A stretch of 48,188 nucleotides of DNA from Panacagrimonas sp. (GTDB lineage Bacteria > Pseudomonadota > Gammaproteobacteria > Nevskiales > Nevskiaceae). Shown one piece after another: positions 1-7,517 of this stretch (its first letter is position 1; every line of letters starts with the position of its first letter). The notes below the pieces were generated by a model that saw only the letters and a list, made by a program, of their open reading frames with translations, was not told the origin of the DNA and did not search any database. The stretch spans positions 1 to 48,188 of the forward strand of contig NZ_JAJFBP010000032.1 in assembly GCF_020697055.1 (NCBI RefSeq), in the 5' to 3' direction. The translations under genes were made by a program, and so were the position numbers.

Positions 1-1109
1 ACCTGCACGAAGATGTGCGGACGATCGTTGGCCTCCGACAGGATCTGCGCCTTGATGGCGGGGTCGCGCAGCTTGGCCAGGCGCTCCGCTTCGGGGAGTT
101 CCGCCAGCGCGAGGAACGTGGGCCGCCGGTAGAACGGGCTCATGCTGGCCGGATGGCCCATCAGCACGCCGATCGGTCGCGAGATCACCTGGCCGCGGAT
201 ATCCAGGCCTTCGGCCTGCGCGGTTTCGATGCGGCCGAGCTGCTTGCGCCAGAGTTCCGGATCCTGGTTCATGCCCTTGGGCGGGGCCTCGAGCGCGGCC
301 AGCGTGAACGTGCCCTTGGCGCCGGTGCGGGCGCTGACGTCGCGCAGGATGCCGAACTCGGCGTCCGCGTCGACCCAGTCGGAGATGAACTGCAGCACGT
401 GGCCCTTGTCGCCGGACAGGCAGCCCCCGAGCGCCTTCATCTCGGTGACCACCGCGCCGTGCGTGGGCACCGATTCGCCGGTGCTGCTGAGGTGAAGCAT
501 CGTGCGCGAGCTGGAGAACCCGATCGCGCCGGCATCCATCGCTTCCTTCACCAGCTTCTGCATGGCCGCGATGTCGTCCGACGTGGCCGCCTCGCGCTTC
601 ACGCCGCGCTGGCCCATCACGTAGACGCGCAGAGGGGCATGCGGCAGGAACGCGGCGACGTCGATGTCGCGCGGTTTTTCGGCGAGCGCGTCGAGGTACT
701 GCGGGAAGCTCTCCCAGTTCCACTTGATGCCGGCAGCCAGCGCCGAACCCGGAATCTCCTCGACGCCTTCCATCAGCTGCACCAGTACCTCGCGATCCTC
801 GCGCCGGCAGGGCGCGAAGCCCACGCCGCAGTTACCGAGCACGACGGTGGTGGTGCCCAGGTTCGAGGACGGATTGAGGTGCGAGTCCCAGGTGGCCTGG
901 CCGTCGTAGTGCGTGTGCACGTCGACGAAGCCCGGCGTCACCGCCTTGCCGCTGGCGTCGATCACCTGCGCGGCGCTGCCGTCGATGCGCGACGCGATCC
1001 GGGCGATGCGGCCGTCCTTGATCGCGAGGTCGGCCCGGTAGGGCGCAGCACCGGTGCCATCGACGATCTGACCGGCGCGGATCAGGACGTCGTAATCGTG
1101 ATGGGCCAT
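1..1109 (-). CDS. N-acyl-D-amino-acid deacylase-like amidohydrolase (3' end cut by window)
   Basis: The frame is open to the left edge, so the C-terminus is missing. The N-terminus reads MAHHDYDVLIRAGQIVDGTG, followed by a small beta-sandwich segment and then TPGFVDVHTHYDGQATWD. This layout and the HxH metal motif are those of the D-aminoacylase / amidohydrolase family 3 group, zinc enzymes that hydrolyse N-acyl-D-amino acids and related amides. I infer the substrate class from the family only. The start at 1109 is supported by AGGAG seven bases upstream. About 369 residues are visible, against roughly 480-580 usual for the family. No signal peptide is seen, so it is probably cytoplasmic. It stands alone on this side of a 267-base gap. 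Confidence 0.85.
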   Translation of the reverse strand, partial: MAHHDYDVLIRAGQIVDGTGAAPYRADLAIKDGRIARIASRIDGSAAQVIDASGKAVTPGFVDVHTHYDGQATWDSHLNPSSNLGTTTVVLGNCGVGFAPCRREDREVLVQLMEGVEEIPGSALAAGIKWNWESFPQYLDALAEKPRDIDVAAFLPHAPLRVYVMGQRGVKREAATSDDIAAMQKLVKEAMDAGAIGFSSSRTMLHLSSTGESVPTHGAVVTEMKALGGCLSGDKGHVLQFISDWVDADAEFGILRDVSARTGAKGTFTLAALEAPPKGMNQDPELWRKQLGRIETAQAEGLDIRGQVISRPIGVLMGHPASMSPFYRRPTFLALAELPEAERLAKLRDPAIKAQILSEANDRPHIFVQ

Positions 1110-1376
1110 GGCAATGCTCCTGCTCTTTTTCGGGTGCTCGCGCGGACCCCGATTTCTAGCCCATCGGTCGCCCCACTTCAAAGCGTGCGGGCCCTCGAGC
1201 TTGTGCCGGCCTGCTGTCCGCGCGGCCCAGCGTGGTGCGCTCCCGCGCGCGTTGCACGAACAAGGGGATGCGCGTTGCAGGCGCCCGCGCGGTGTCCATG
1301 GCCGCGCCTGCGGACTCGGCTTTACGCGCCGGTCCGCGACGCCGCGGTCGCGACGGCCGCGGTCGCCGCTGTCGGA

Positions 1377-1568
1377 CTACGCCGCCCGCGGCAACGAGGG
1401 GGCGAGGTAATTTCTTATCTTTTCGACGGATGGCCCCGTCGCTTCGATGACGTGGCGCAGCTGCTCGTAGCTCAGGCTCAGCTCGCGACACCAGTAGATG
1501 AGGCTCAGCGGCTCCTCGATATCGATGCGATTGCCGTCGCGCCGGACCGTCTCTGCTTGTCCTTCCAT
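1377..1568 (-). CDS. DUF3606 domain small protein
   Basis: This 63-residue protein carries a centre reading IYWCRELSLSYEQLRHVIEA followed by a GPSVEKIRNYL segment. That is the pattern of DUF3606, a short helical domain in which a W-x-(K/R)-x-(L/F) region is followed by a helix and a G-x-S/N-xx-x-(V/I) turn. The function of the family is unknown. A strong ribosome binding site (AAAGGAGGGG) precedes the ATG. It lies 55 bases downstream of the TPM-domain gene on the same strand, so co-transcription is possible. The 267 bases between it and the amidohydrolase start are very GC-rich and contain a direct repeat of GCCGCGGTCGC (1341-1351 and 1356-1366). I see no gene there. Confidence 0.8.
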   Translation of the reverse strand: MEGQAETVRRDGNRIDIEEPLSLIYWCRELSLSYEQLRHVIEATGPSVEKIRNYLAPSLPRAA

Positions 1569-1623
1569 GACACGCCCCTCCTTTGAACGGGGGCGCCCGC
1601 AGCATTCCGCGTGCCCGGGCAGG

Positions 1624-2727
1624 CTACCAGCTGGAACTGGCGCCGCCCCCGCCGGAACGGCCGCCGCCCGACGACGAGCTCCGCGACGAGCCCGACGACG
1701 ACGACGAGGACCGCCGGCTCGCGTGGTAGGCCGGCGTGTAGCTGTAGCGGCCCCCGGCGTCCTGGACCAAGTGCCCCTTGCTCAGCAGGTCGACGCGTTC
1801 CTGGGCGACCTTGCGCAGGAACGCCTCATAGCGCTCGGGTGAGCCGTACTTGCGGCCGTTGAGCCAGGCGACCAGCAGCACCAGCAGCCCGGGGACGATC
1901 AGCGCGCCGTAATACACGGCCTTTTCGATCGCCGCGAGGAAGAACACGAAGACGCCGGGGTTCACCGTGAGAAACAGCGAGATGCCCAGCGTCTGCTTCC
2001 AGCTGCTGCCGGGTTTGGCATCGGCCGCCTTGTCGGCGTTGGCGACGTTCTCGTCGCCCTTCAGCGCGAGCACCGGGTGCTCCGCCAGCAGGCGGCGGCG
2101 GCGCATCGCGATCCACCATTTGTAGAAGGGCACGCCGAGCCAAACCGGCAGCAGGAACACGGCCCAGGCCTGCACGCCGCGGCTCCAGTTCTCCTCGTCG
2201 ACCTGGCCGCCGCCATCGGCGGGGACCGCGGCGAGCTCCGCGATGGCCGCAGGATCCTGCTCCACCAACCGCGAGACGTAGCCGAACGCATCGACGATCG
2301 CGCCGGCGACGTCGCCTTCGCGCATCTTCGGCCGCAGGTAGTCGTCGAGCGCGTGTTTGGCGGCAAGGTCGGTGATCGTGCCCTCGAGGCCGTAGCCCAC
2401 CTCGAGGCGCGATTGGCGCTCGGTCATCGCCAGCACCAGCAACAGCCCGTTGTCGACGCCGGCCTGGCCGAGCTTCCACTGCTCGAACGCGCGCACGGCG
2501 AGTTCTTCGATCGACTCGTCGCCGAGCGTCTCGACGATGTAGACCGCGCCCCAGATGTGGCTCGCCTCGCGAACGCGCTGGATCTCGGCGTTGACGCGCT
2601 CGGTGGCGGATGCGTCGAGCACATGGCCCGGATCGACCACGTTGGGCGTGAACGCGGGGATCGCAGCCGACCCGGCGTGCGCCGAGATGCCCGACACCAG
2701 CAGCAGGACGGCGATCAGCACGCGCAT
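1624..2727 (-). CDS. TPM domain-containing membrane protein (YgcG family)
   Basis: The 367-residue protein begins with a cleavable signal peptide (cut near SAHAGSA). A TPM (Psb32/YgcG-type) domain spans about residues 28-155, including the typical VDPGHVLDASATERVNAEI start, a DNGLLLVLAMTER strand and VGYGLEGTITD. Hydrophobic segments occur near residues 188-205 and 250-290, and the protein ends in a Ser/Gly-rich tail of GGGG-SSSW type that is characteristic of YgcG proteins. The fold resembles plant TLP18.3 acid phosphatase, but the bacterial role is unclear; an envelope function is inferred. It is followed by the DUF3606 gene and lies downstream of the isomerase-like/PF10118 pair, separated from it by a repeat region. 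Confidence 0.85.
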   Translation of the reverse strand: MRVLIAVLLLVSGISAHAGSAAIPAFTPNVVDPGHVLDASATERVNAEIQRVREASHIWGAVYIVETLGDESIEELAVRAFEQWKLGQAGVDNGLLLVLAMTERQSRLEVGYGLEGTITDLAAKHALDDYLRPKMREGDVAGAIVDAFGYVSRLVEQDPAAIAELAAVPADGGGQVDEENWSRGVQAWAVFLLPVWLGVPFYKWWIAMRRRRLLAEHPVLALKGDENVANADKAADAKPGSSWKQTLGISLFLTVNPGVFVFFLAAIEKAVYYGALIVPGLLVLLVAWLNGRKYGSPERYEAFLRKVAQERVDLLSKGHLVQDAGGRYSYTPAYHASRRSSSSSSGSSRSSSSGGGRSGGGGASSSW

Positions 2728-2745
2728 GGATGACCTCGCAGGACC

Positions 2746-2792
2746 GTAGCCCGGGGATTCGATCTTCCCATCCCGGGTTTCACCCGGGCTAC
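2746..2792. repeat. REP-like palindromic element, copy 1
   Basis: GTAGCCCGGG at 2746-2755 is the inverse of CCCGGGCTAC at 2783-2792. Inside the right half is a tight hairpin, CCCGGGT-TTC-ACCCGGG (2772-2788). A second copy with the same layout lies at 24408-24455. Both sit in short intergenic gaps, as REP elements of xanthomonads do. Confidence 0.7.
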
Positions 2793-2794
2793 GC

Positions 2795-2898
2795 CGCGAT
2801 GTGCGTCACTTCACCGTTTGGTGATGCCGCCGAATGCCGAACGGGCCCCGTCGCGATGCGCGTCACTTCACTGTCTGGTAATGCCGCCAAACGCCGAG
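2795..2898. repeat. 57-bp-spaced imperfect tandem duplication of a gene's 3' end
   Basis: The segment 2852-2898, which holds the last codons and stop of the isomerase-like gene, is closely matched by 2795-2841, exactly 57 bases away. Shared blocks include TGCGTCACTTCAC, TGATGCCGCC / TAATGCCGCC and CGCGAT. The outer copy would encode a diverged form of the same C-terminus (RRHHQTVK against WRHYQTVK) in the same reading frame, since 57 is a multiple of three. Confidence 0.75.
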
Positions 2899-3378
2899 CA
2901 ATCCCAGCGCCAGCAGGATGTGCACGCACACGACCGGCGGCCATCCCGTCAGGTAGATGATGTTGTTGGCCAGCCCACCCTTGAACGGCGCGCCGTCGAA
3001 CGACAGCCCGCGCGTGCCCAACAGCGCGTTGAAGATCGTCGGGATCGTGAACAGCCACGCCGTGATCAGCGCCGACCAGAAGAACCACTTGAACTGCCCC
3101 GGCGACAGGCGGATGAAACGGCCGCCCGCGCCCCAGGCCATCAGCAGCAGGCCGTGGGTGATGCCTTCCATGTGCGCCATGCGCCAGGCGCGGCCGTCGT
3201 CGGGCAGCGAGATCGGGATGTCGATCGGGATCGGCCACAGCGCGATCTTGCCCAACAGCGTGAAGAACCAGATCCAGCCGATGAAGATCGCGAGGATCAG
3301 CAGCCCCACGCCGTTGAGGAACAGCACCGTGCGCATGCGCTCGGTCATCGAGTCGCCGGGAACGAGGGCTTGGTTCAT
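2863..3378 (-). CDS. Styrene-oxide-isomerase-like four-helix membrane protein
   Basis: The 171-residue protein has four hydrophobic segments (about 17-40, 70-90, 98-118 and 138-163). The second begins with RMAHMEGITHGLLLM, which resembles the RAHxGxxLNG motif of membrane-bound styrene oxide isomerase, where the His binds haem b. In this protein the His is H69, and the position of the catalytic Asn carries His (H75). The length matches the family (about 170). The start at 3378 overlaps the stop of the preceding PF10118 gene by four bases (ATGA), so the two are translationally coupled. The natural substrate is unknown; the family assignment is moderate and rests on motif and topology. A diverged copy of its 3' end follows downstream. 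Confidence 0.6.
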   Translation of the reverse strand: MNQALVPGDSMTERMRTVLFLNGVGLLILAIFIGWIWFFTLLGKIALWPIPIDIPISLPDDGRAWRMAHMEGITHGLLLMAWGAGGRFIRLSPGQFKWFFWSALITAWLFTIPTIFNALLGTRGLSFDGAPFKGGLANNIIYLTGWPPVVCVHILLALGLLGVWRHYQTVK

Positions 3379-4277
3379 TGGGCTCCAGTCAGTGCGATGG
3401 GTTCGGGTGCATCGAGACGGCGCGTGTCCAGGCGCAGCGCCGAACGGTCGCGCGCGAACAGCGCGGCCCAGGCGCGCGCCCACGGCGGATCGGACACCTG
3501 TCGCGGGTCGTAGCCCGGCAGCAGGATGCGCAGCAGTCGCGGCGTGATGTAGCCGAAGATCCGCGCCAGCAGCTTGGCCAGCGTCCAGCGCGAACGCCAG
3601 CTGTGCCACAGGCCGTCTTCCCTGAGCAGCGCCTGGTAGCCGCTGCGCGTGCGCAGGAAGATGTGGGTCAGCGCGAACAGCACGCCGCGCACGCGCAGAA
3701 AATAGTTGCCGTGCAGGTGATTGAACACGTCGTAGGTGACGTTCTTGTGCTCGATCTCCTCGACGAAGTGCCACAGCACCAGCGAGGCGACGCCGCTTTC
3801 GCTGTCGCCGAACAGGTATTCGCGATCGGACACCAGCATGTGTCCGATCACCAGCGCCATGCATTCGAAGCCCTCGGCGTAACCGAGGTTGAAGGCGAGG
3901 CTGCGCCGGGCTTCGAGGTCGGCGTAATCGCGCTGCAGGCGCGCCTCGAGCGCCTCGATGCATTGGTAGCCGCGCGCCTTGAGCTCGTCGTTGAACAGGC
4001 GGTGCTGCTTGTAGTGCGCGGCTTCCTGGCGAACGTAGGCGTCGAGGTCGGCCTGTAGTGCCGGATCGGTGATCTGCGGACGCGCGGCGCGCATGCTCTT
4101 GATCAGGTACGGCTCGAGGTACGGCATCGCCAGCGAGGCCGCGTTGACGATCTGCGAGAACTCCGGCTTGCCCGGATTCCAGTGGGCCTTCATCGCGGGC
4201 GGATAAAGAAAGTCCACCTGGCGCACCGTCATGCGAGCGCCGTTCTCGCCGGTCTGAGCGTTGGTCGTGGTGGCCAT
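3375..4277 (-). CDS. PF10118 metal-dependent hydrolase-like protein
   Basis: This 300-residue protein matches the 'predicted metal-dependent hydrolase' family PF10118. It has RQEAAHYKQH near residue 105, an acidic helix with YAEGFE, and FVEEIEHKNVTYDVF near residue 195. These E-x-x-H helices resemble a ferritin-like di-metal site, and the C-terminal part is hydrophobic and basic. The reaction is not established for the family. ATG at 4277 is chosen because GAGGAG lies about nine bases upstream and the protein begins MATTTNAQ. It overlaps the isomerase-like gene by four bases, so the pair probably acts together. The 128 bases upstream carry a small hairpin and presumably the promoter. Confidence 0.75.
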   Translation of the reverse strand: MATTTNAQTGENGARMTVRQVDFLYPPAMKAHWNPGKPEFSQIVNAASLAMPYLEPYLIKSMRAARPQITDPALQADLDAYVRQEAAHYKQHRLFNDELKARGYQCIEALEARLQRDYADLEARRSLAFNLGYAEGFECMALVIGHMLVSDREYLFGDSESGVASLVLWHFVEEIEHKNVTYDVFNHLHGNYFLRVRGVLFALTHIFLRTRSGYQALLREDGLWHSWRSRWTLAKLLARIFGYITPRLLRILLPGYDPRQVSDPPWARAWAALFARDRSALRLDTRRLDAPEPIALTGAQ

Positions 4278-4369
4278 GTGAACGATCTCCTCGCGCCGCG
4301 GCCCCTTGTCGTTGTTGTAGAGGGCTCGCTCTAGAAGCCGATCGTTGGTCGCGCGGGGGGAGCCCGTCA

Positions 4370-4387
4370 ATCCCCTTTTGAGGGGAT
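4370..4387. terminator. Short hairpin between chorismatase and PF10118 genes
   Basis: ATCCCCT (4370-4376) pairs with AGGGGAT (4381-4387) across a TTTG loop. It lies just past the chorismatase stop (4406) on the minus strand. No long T run follows, so termination is plausible rather than certain. Confidence 0.4.
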
Positions 4388-4405
4388 GACCCGCAGGGCT
4401 CGGCG

Positions 4406-5383
4406 CTACGCGGCGATTTCGCTGCGGAAATGCCACACGCCTTCGACCTCGAGCATCAGGTCGGCGCGCGAGATGTCGCCGCGCAGCACCGCCAGCGGCA
4501 CGGCCGGCTCGTTGAGCGCGACGCGCAGGCGATCGGGCAGCCGGGCCGCGTCGCGCTCGTCGCGCAGGTACAGGCGCAGGGCCGACGCGTGCCACGCGCC
4601 CTTGATCCAGCCCAGATCCTGTTTGGCGCGATCCAGCAGCGCGTGCAGATTGGCGACGATCTCGTCGAGCTGTGCCGGCGCATCGTGCGGATGCTGCGTT
4701 GCGTGTCCCACGACCGCCGCGGTGCCCGACACCAGCAGCGTGTGGCCCACGCGCGTGGCGCGCGAGAAGCTCGGGCTGATCGGGCCGTAGTCGCGCGGAT
4801 AGCGGAACGCGCTGGTCTGGCGCGGATTCTCGATCTGCGATCCGCCCTGACGTCCGGCCAGGAAGCTCACGTACAGGCCCGGCACGCTCGAACCGATCGC
4901 GGTGGCGGCCGGCAGCGTGAACTCGAAACCCGGACTGGCGAACGCGCGATGACGGCCGACGCAGAACCGCCGGTAGCGCTCGAGGTCGCCTTCGCCTTCG
5001 TTGAACCGGTCGGTGTAGTTCCACATGCGCAGCAGGTACGGGTACTCGCTGCCGGAGACGAATTCGCGCACGCGTGAATAGGCATCGAACGCGGCGCCTT
5101 CGATGTCGTCGGATCGCGCGGCCTCGATCACGAGCTCGCCCATGAGCCAATCCGCGCCGCGGCGGATGCGCAGTCCTTCGCCCGCGTCCTGCTGGACGAT
5201 GCCGTCGGATTGGCCGACCGACCACTCCTCGAGCAGCGGACCCTCGAGCAACGGCAGCGGCACCGCGAAGTCGGCCGCGCCGCCGTTGCCGAACGTGAAC
5301 GCGACCAGCGGCACGGCACCGGCGTCGCGGGCGGACGTCGCGGTGTCGAGCCGGATCGGGGCGGCGGAGGGCGACAGGGTCAT
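4406..5383 (-). CDS. xanB2: Chorismatase of the XanB2/FkbO/Hyg5 family
   Basis: The 325-residue protein shows the conserved layout of chorismatases. It has RYRRFCVGRHRAFASPGFEF near residues 135-155, then SAFRYPRDYGPISPSFSRAT near 190-210, a VSGTAAVVGHATQHP turn, and a C-terminal YjgF-like half ending LMLEVEGVWHF with the conserved acidic residue. In Xanthomonas, XanB2 converts chorismate into 3- and 4-hydroxybenzoate, feeding xanthomonadin (aryl polyene) pigment and ubiquinone synthesis; FkbO and Hyg5 relatives make other products. Which product dominates here cannot be read from the sequence. The start at 5383 lies 11 bases after the corA stop, so the two are probably co-transcribed. No aryl polyene cluster is in the window. 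Confidence 0.85.
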   Translation of the reverse strand: MTLSPSAAPIRLDTATSARDAGAVPLVAFTFGNGGAADFAVPLPLLEGPLLEEWSVGQSDGIVQQDAGEGLRIRRGADWLMGELVIEAARSDDIEGAAFDAYSRVREFVSGSEYPYLLRMWNYTDRFNEGEGDLERYRRFCVGRHRAFASPGFEFTLPAATAIGSSVPGLYVSFLAGRQGGSQIENPRQTSAFRYPRDYGPISPSFSRATRVGHTLLVSGTAAVVGHATQHPHDAPAQLDEIVANLHALLDRAKQDLGWIKGAWHASALRLYLRDERDAARLPDRLRVALNEPAVPLAVLRGDISRADLMLEVEGVWHFRSEIAA

Positions 5384-5394
5384 CGACGAATCGA

Positions 5395-6366
5395 TTAGAG
5401 GATGCGACGGCGCTTGAAGAACAGCAGCAATCCGCCGGCCACCGCGGCCAGCAGACCGAGCACCATGAAGTAGCCGTATCGCCATTCGAGCTCGGGCATG
5501 TATTTGAAGTTCATGCCGTAGATGCCGGTGATCAGCGTCAGCGGGAAGAAGATCGCCGACAGCACCGTCAGGCCCTGCACGATCTTGTTGGTCCGGTGCG
5601 CCACCGAGGAGAAGTGCAGCTGCACCGCGATCTCGATGTCGCGCTGCACCGCATCGGCGTGCATCGAGACGCGCCCGATGTGCTCGCGCAGATCGTTCAG
5701 GCGGATGCGCTGGTTCTCGGAGAGTTCCATGCGCATCTCGCGACGCCAGGTGTCCAGCGCATCGATGTTCTTTCCGCACATCAGCTCGAGCCCGTGCGCC
5801 TGCTTGCGATAGGCCATCAGCTGCTGCCAGTCCGCAAACGGGCTCTTCGGGTCGATCAGCTCGTCGCTGATCGCTTCCAGCCGGTGCTCGAGCTCGTCGG
5901 TGATCATCATGTAGCGATCGACCATGATGTCGAGGATCACGTGCACCAGGCCGAACGGCGTCGACGGGAAGCGCAGCTTGGTTTCGCAGAACTTGCGCTT
6001 GACCGATTCGAACGACTCGTTCTGCGGCGAGCGCACCGAGATCAGCAGGTGATCGAACATGAAGAACGCGGCCGACTTGGGCACGATCATCTGCTGCGAG
6101 TCCAGCGTGACCGGGGTCAGCGCCTGGAACACCAGCATGTCGTAATCCTCGGTGCCGTCCGAGTACGAGGGGTGATTCTCGTTGAGGCTGTCGGAGACGT
6201 GCTCGACGTTGATCTGCATGCCCGTGAGGCGATGTGCCTCGTCGGTCCAGTCGACCGTCTCGTCGCGCGTGAAGTCGATCCAGACGAAGCCTTCGTCGGG
6301 CAGGTGCTCGATGGAATCCAGGCGCGTGGGAATCACGCCCTGGCGGCTGAACTGGAAAATTTGCAT
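5395..6366 (-). CDS. corA: CorA magnesium/cobalt transporter
   Basis: This 323-residue protein has a long cytoplasmic N-terminal domain and two C-terminal membrane helices. The signature GMN lies in ITGIYGMNFKYMPELEW near residue 287, and a basic tail (FKRRRIL) closes the protein. CorA forms a pentameric inner-membrane channel for Mg2+ and Co2+ uptake; length and motifs are typical. It precedes the chorismatase gene by 11 bases and is separated from the malate dehydrogenase gene by two GC-rich hairpins, so it probably starts a new transcript. Confidence 0.95.
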   Translation of the reverse strand: MQIFQFSRQGVIPTRLDSIEHLPDEGFVWIDFTRDETVDWTDEAHRLTGMQINVEHVSDSLNENHPSYSDGTEDYDMLVFQALTPVTLDSQQMIVPKSAAFFMFDHLLISVRSPQNESFESVKRKFCETKLRFPSTPFGLVHVILDIMVDRYMMITDELEHRLEAISDELIDPKSPFADWQQLMAYRKQAHGLELMCGKNIDALDTWRREMRMELSENQRIRLNDLREHIGRVSMHADAVQRDIEIAVQLHFSSVAHRTNKIVQGLTVLSAIFFPLTLITGIYGMNFKYMPELEWRYGYFMVLGLLAAVAGGLLLFFKRRRIL

Positions 6367-6382
6367 GGGTGAGCCGGGATTT

Positions 6383-6407
6383 CAGGAAGCGCCGGTGGCG
6401 CTTCCTG
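6383..6407 (-). terminator. Hairpin downstream of mdh
   Basis: CAGGAAGCGCC (6383-6393) pairs perfectly with GGCGCTTCCTG (6397-6407) around a GGT loop. A second GC-rich inverted repeat lies next to it (about 6419-6444). Both sit between the mdh stop and the corA start. The following T run is weak, so this is a probable rather than certain terminator. Confidence 0.5.
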
Positions 6408-6455
6408 CCCGGCGAACGGGCGGGGCCAGGGCCCCCGCCCCGGGCCGGCCCAACG

Positions 6456-7445
6456 TCACTTCAAGAGATCCTCGATGGCCTCGCGCTCTTCGCGCAGCTC
6501 CTTCTCGGTGGCGTCCATGCGGCCGCGCGAGAACTCGTCCACCGACAGGCCCTGCACGATCTCGTACTGGCCGTTCTTGCAGATGCAGGGGTAGCCGTAA
6601 ACGATGCCCGGCTTGATGCCGTAGCTGCCGTCCGACGGAACGCCCATCGACACCCACTTGCCATTGGAGCCCAGCACCCAGTCGTGCATGTGATCGACCG
6701 CGGCCGAGGCGGCCGAAGCGGCCGACGACAGGCCGCGCGCCTTGATGATCGCGGCGCCGCGCTGCTGCACGACCGGGATGAAGTCCTTCTCGATCCAGTT
6801 CTGGTCGACCAGCGACTTGGCGGGCTTGCCCTTCACCGTGGTGTGGCTGATGTCGGGGTACTGCGTGGAGCTGTGGTTGCCCCAGATGATCATTTTCTCG
6901 ACGTCGGTGCCGTGCGCGCCGGTCTTGGCGGCGAGCTGGCTCACCGCACGGTTGTGGTCCAGGCGCACCATCGCGTGGATCTGCCTGGGATCCAGGCCGC
7001 CCTTGGACGCGGCGGTGGCCGCGATCAGCGCGTTGGTGTTGGCGGGGTTGCCGACGACCAGCACGCGCACGTCCTTCGAGGCCTTGGCGGCGAGCGCCTT
7101 GCCCTGCGGTCCGAAGATGCCGCCGTTGGCGGTCAGCAGGTCCTTGCGCTCCATGCCGGGGCCGCGCGGACGCGCGCCGACCAGCAGGCCGTAGTCCGTG
7201 CCTTCGAAGGCGCTCATCGGATCCGAGTGCGCCTCGATGCCCGCCACCAGCGGGAACGCGCAGTCGTCGATCTCCATGATCGTGCCCTTGAGCTTCTCCT
7301 GGACTTCCGGCACCGGCACTTCGAGCAGCTGCAGGATCACGGGCTGGTCCGGACCGAGCATCGAGCCGTCTGCGACGCGGAAGATGAGCGAGTAGGCGAT
7401 CTGGCCGGCGGCGCCGGTGATGGCGACCTTGACGGGCTTTTTCAT
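6456..7445 (-). CDS. mdh: Malate dehydrogenase
   Basis: The 329-residue protein is a clear NAD-dependent malate dehydrogenase of the type found in xanthomonads and other proteobacteria. The dinucleotide-binding [18 protein letters not shown] lies near the N-terminus. [10 protein letters not shown] and [12 protein letters not shown] carry substrate-binding residues, and [11 protein letters not shown] contains the catalytic His. It reversibly oxidises malate to oxaloacetate in the TCA cycle, in the cytoplasm. It has its own leader and is flanked by hairpins, which suggests a single-gene transcript. Confidence 0.97.
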   Translation of the reverse strand: MKKPVKVAITGAAGQIAYSLIFRVADGSMLGPDQPVILQLLEVPVPEVQEKLKGTIMEIDDCAFPLVAGIEAHSDPMSAFEGTDYGLLVGARPRGPGMERKDLLTANGGIFGPQGKALAAKASKDVRVLVVGNPANTNALIAATAASKGGLDPRQIHAMVRLDHNRAVSQLAAKTGAHGTDVEKMIIWGNHSSTQYPDISHTTVKGKPAKSLVDQNWIEKDFIPVVQQRGAAIIKARGLSSAASAASAAVDHMHDWVLGSNGKWVSMGVPSDGSYGIKPGIVYGYPCICKNGQYEIVQGLSVDEFSRGRMDATEKELREEREAIEDLLK

Positions 7446-7517
7446 GCGGGGAAGCTCCGGGTGACGTGAAGGGGGCGAAACGGGGCGCCGGAGTTTAGCC
7501 GGACCCCGCCCGGACGC

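Noticed and set aside
1341..1366. Tandem GCCGCGGTCGC pair as a regulatory site
   Set aside because: Two short GC-only repeats in a GC-rich gap are easily expected by chance.
15..1586. 523-codon plus-strand frame at the left end
   Set aside because: Antisense to the amidohydrolase and DUF3606 genes; no recognisable domain.
2789..3238. Minus-strand frame through the isomerase-like gene's 3' end
   Set aside because: Out of frame with the four-helix protein; it results from the duplicated 3' sequence.
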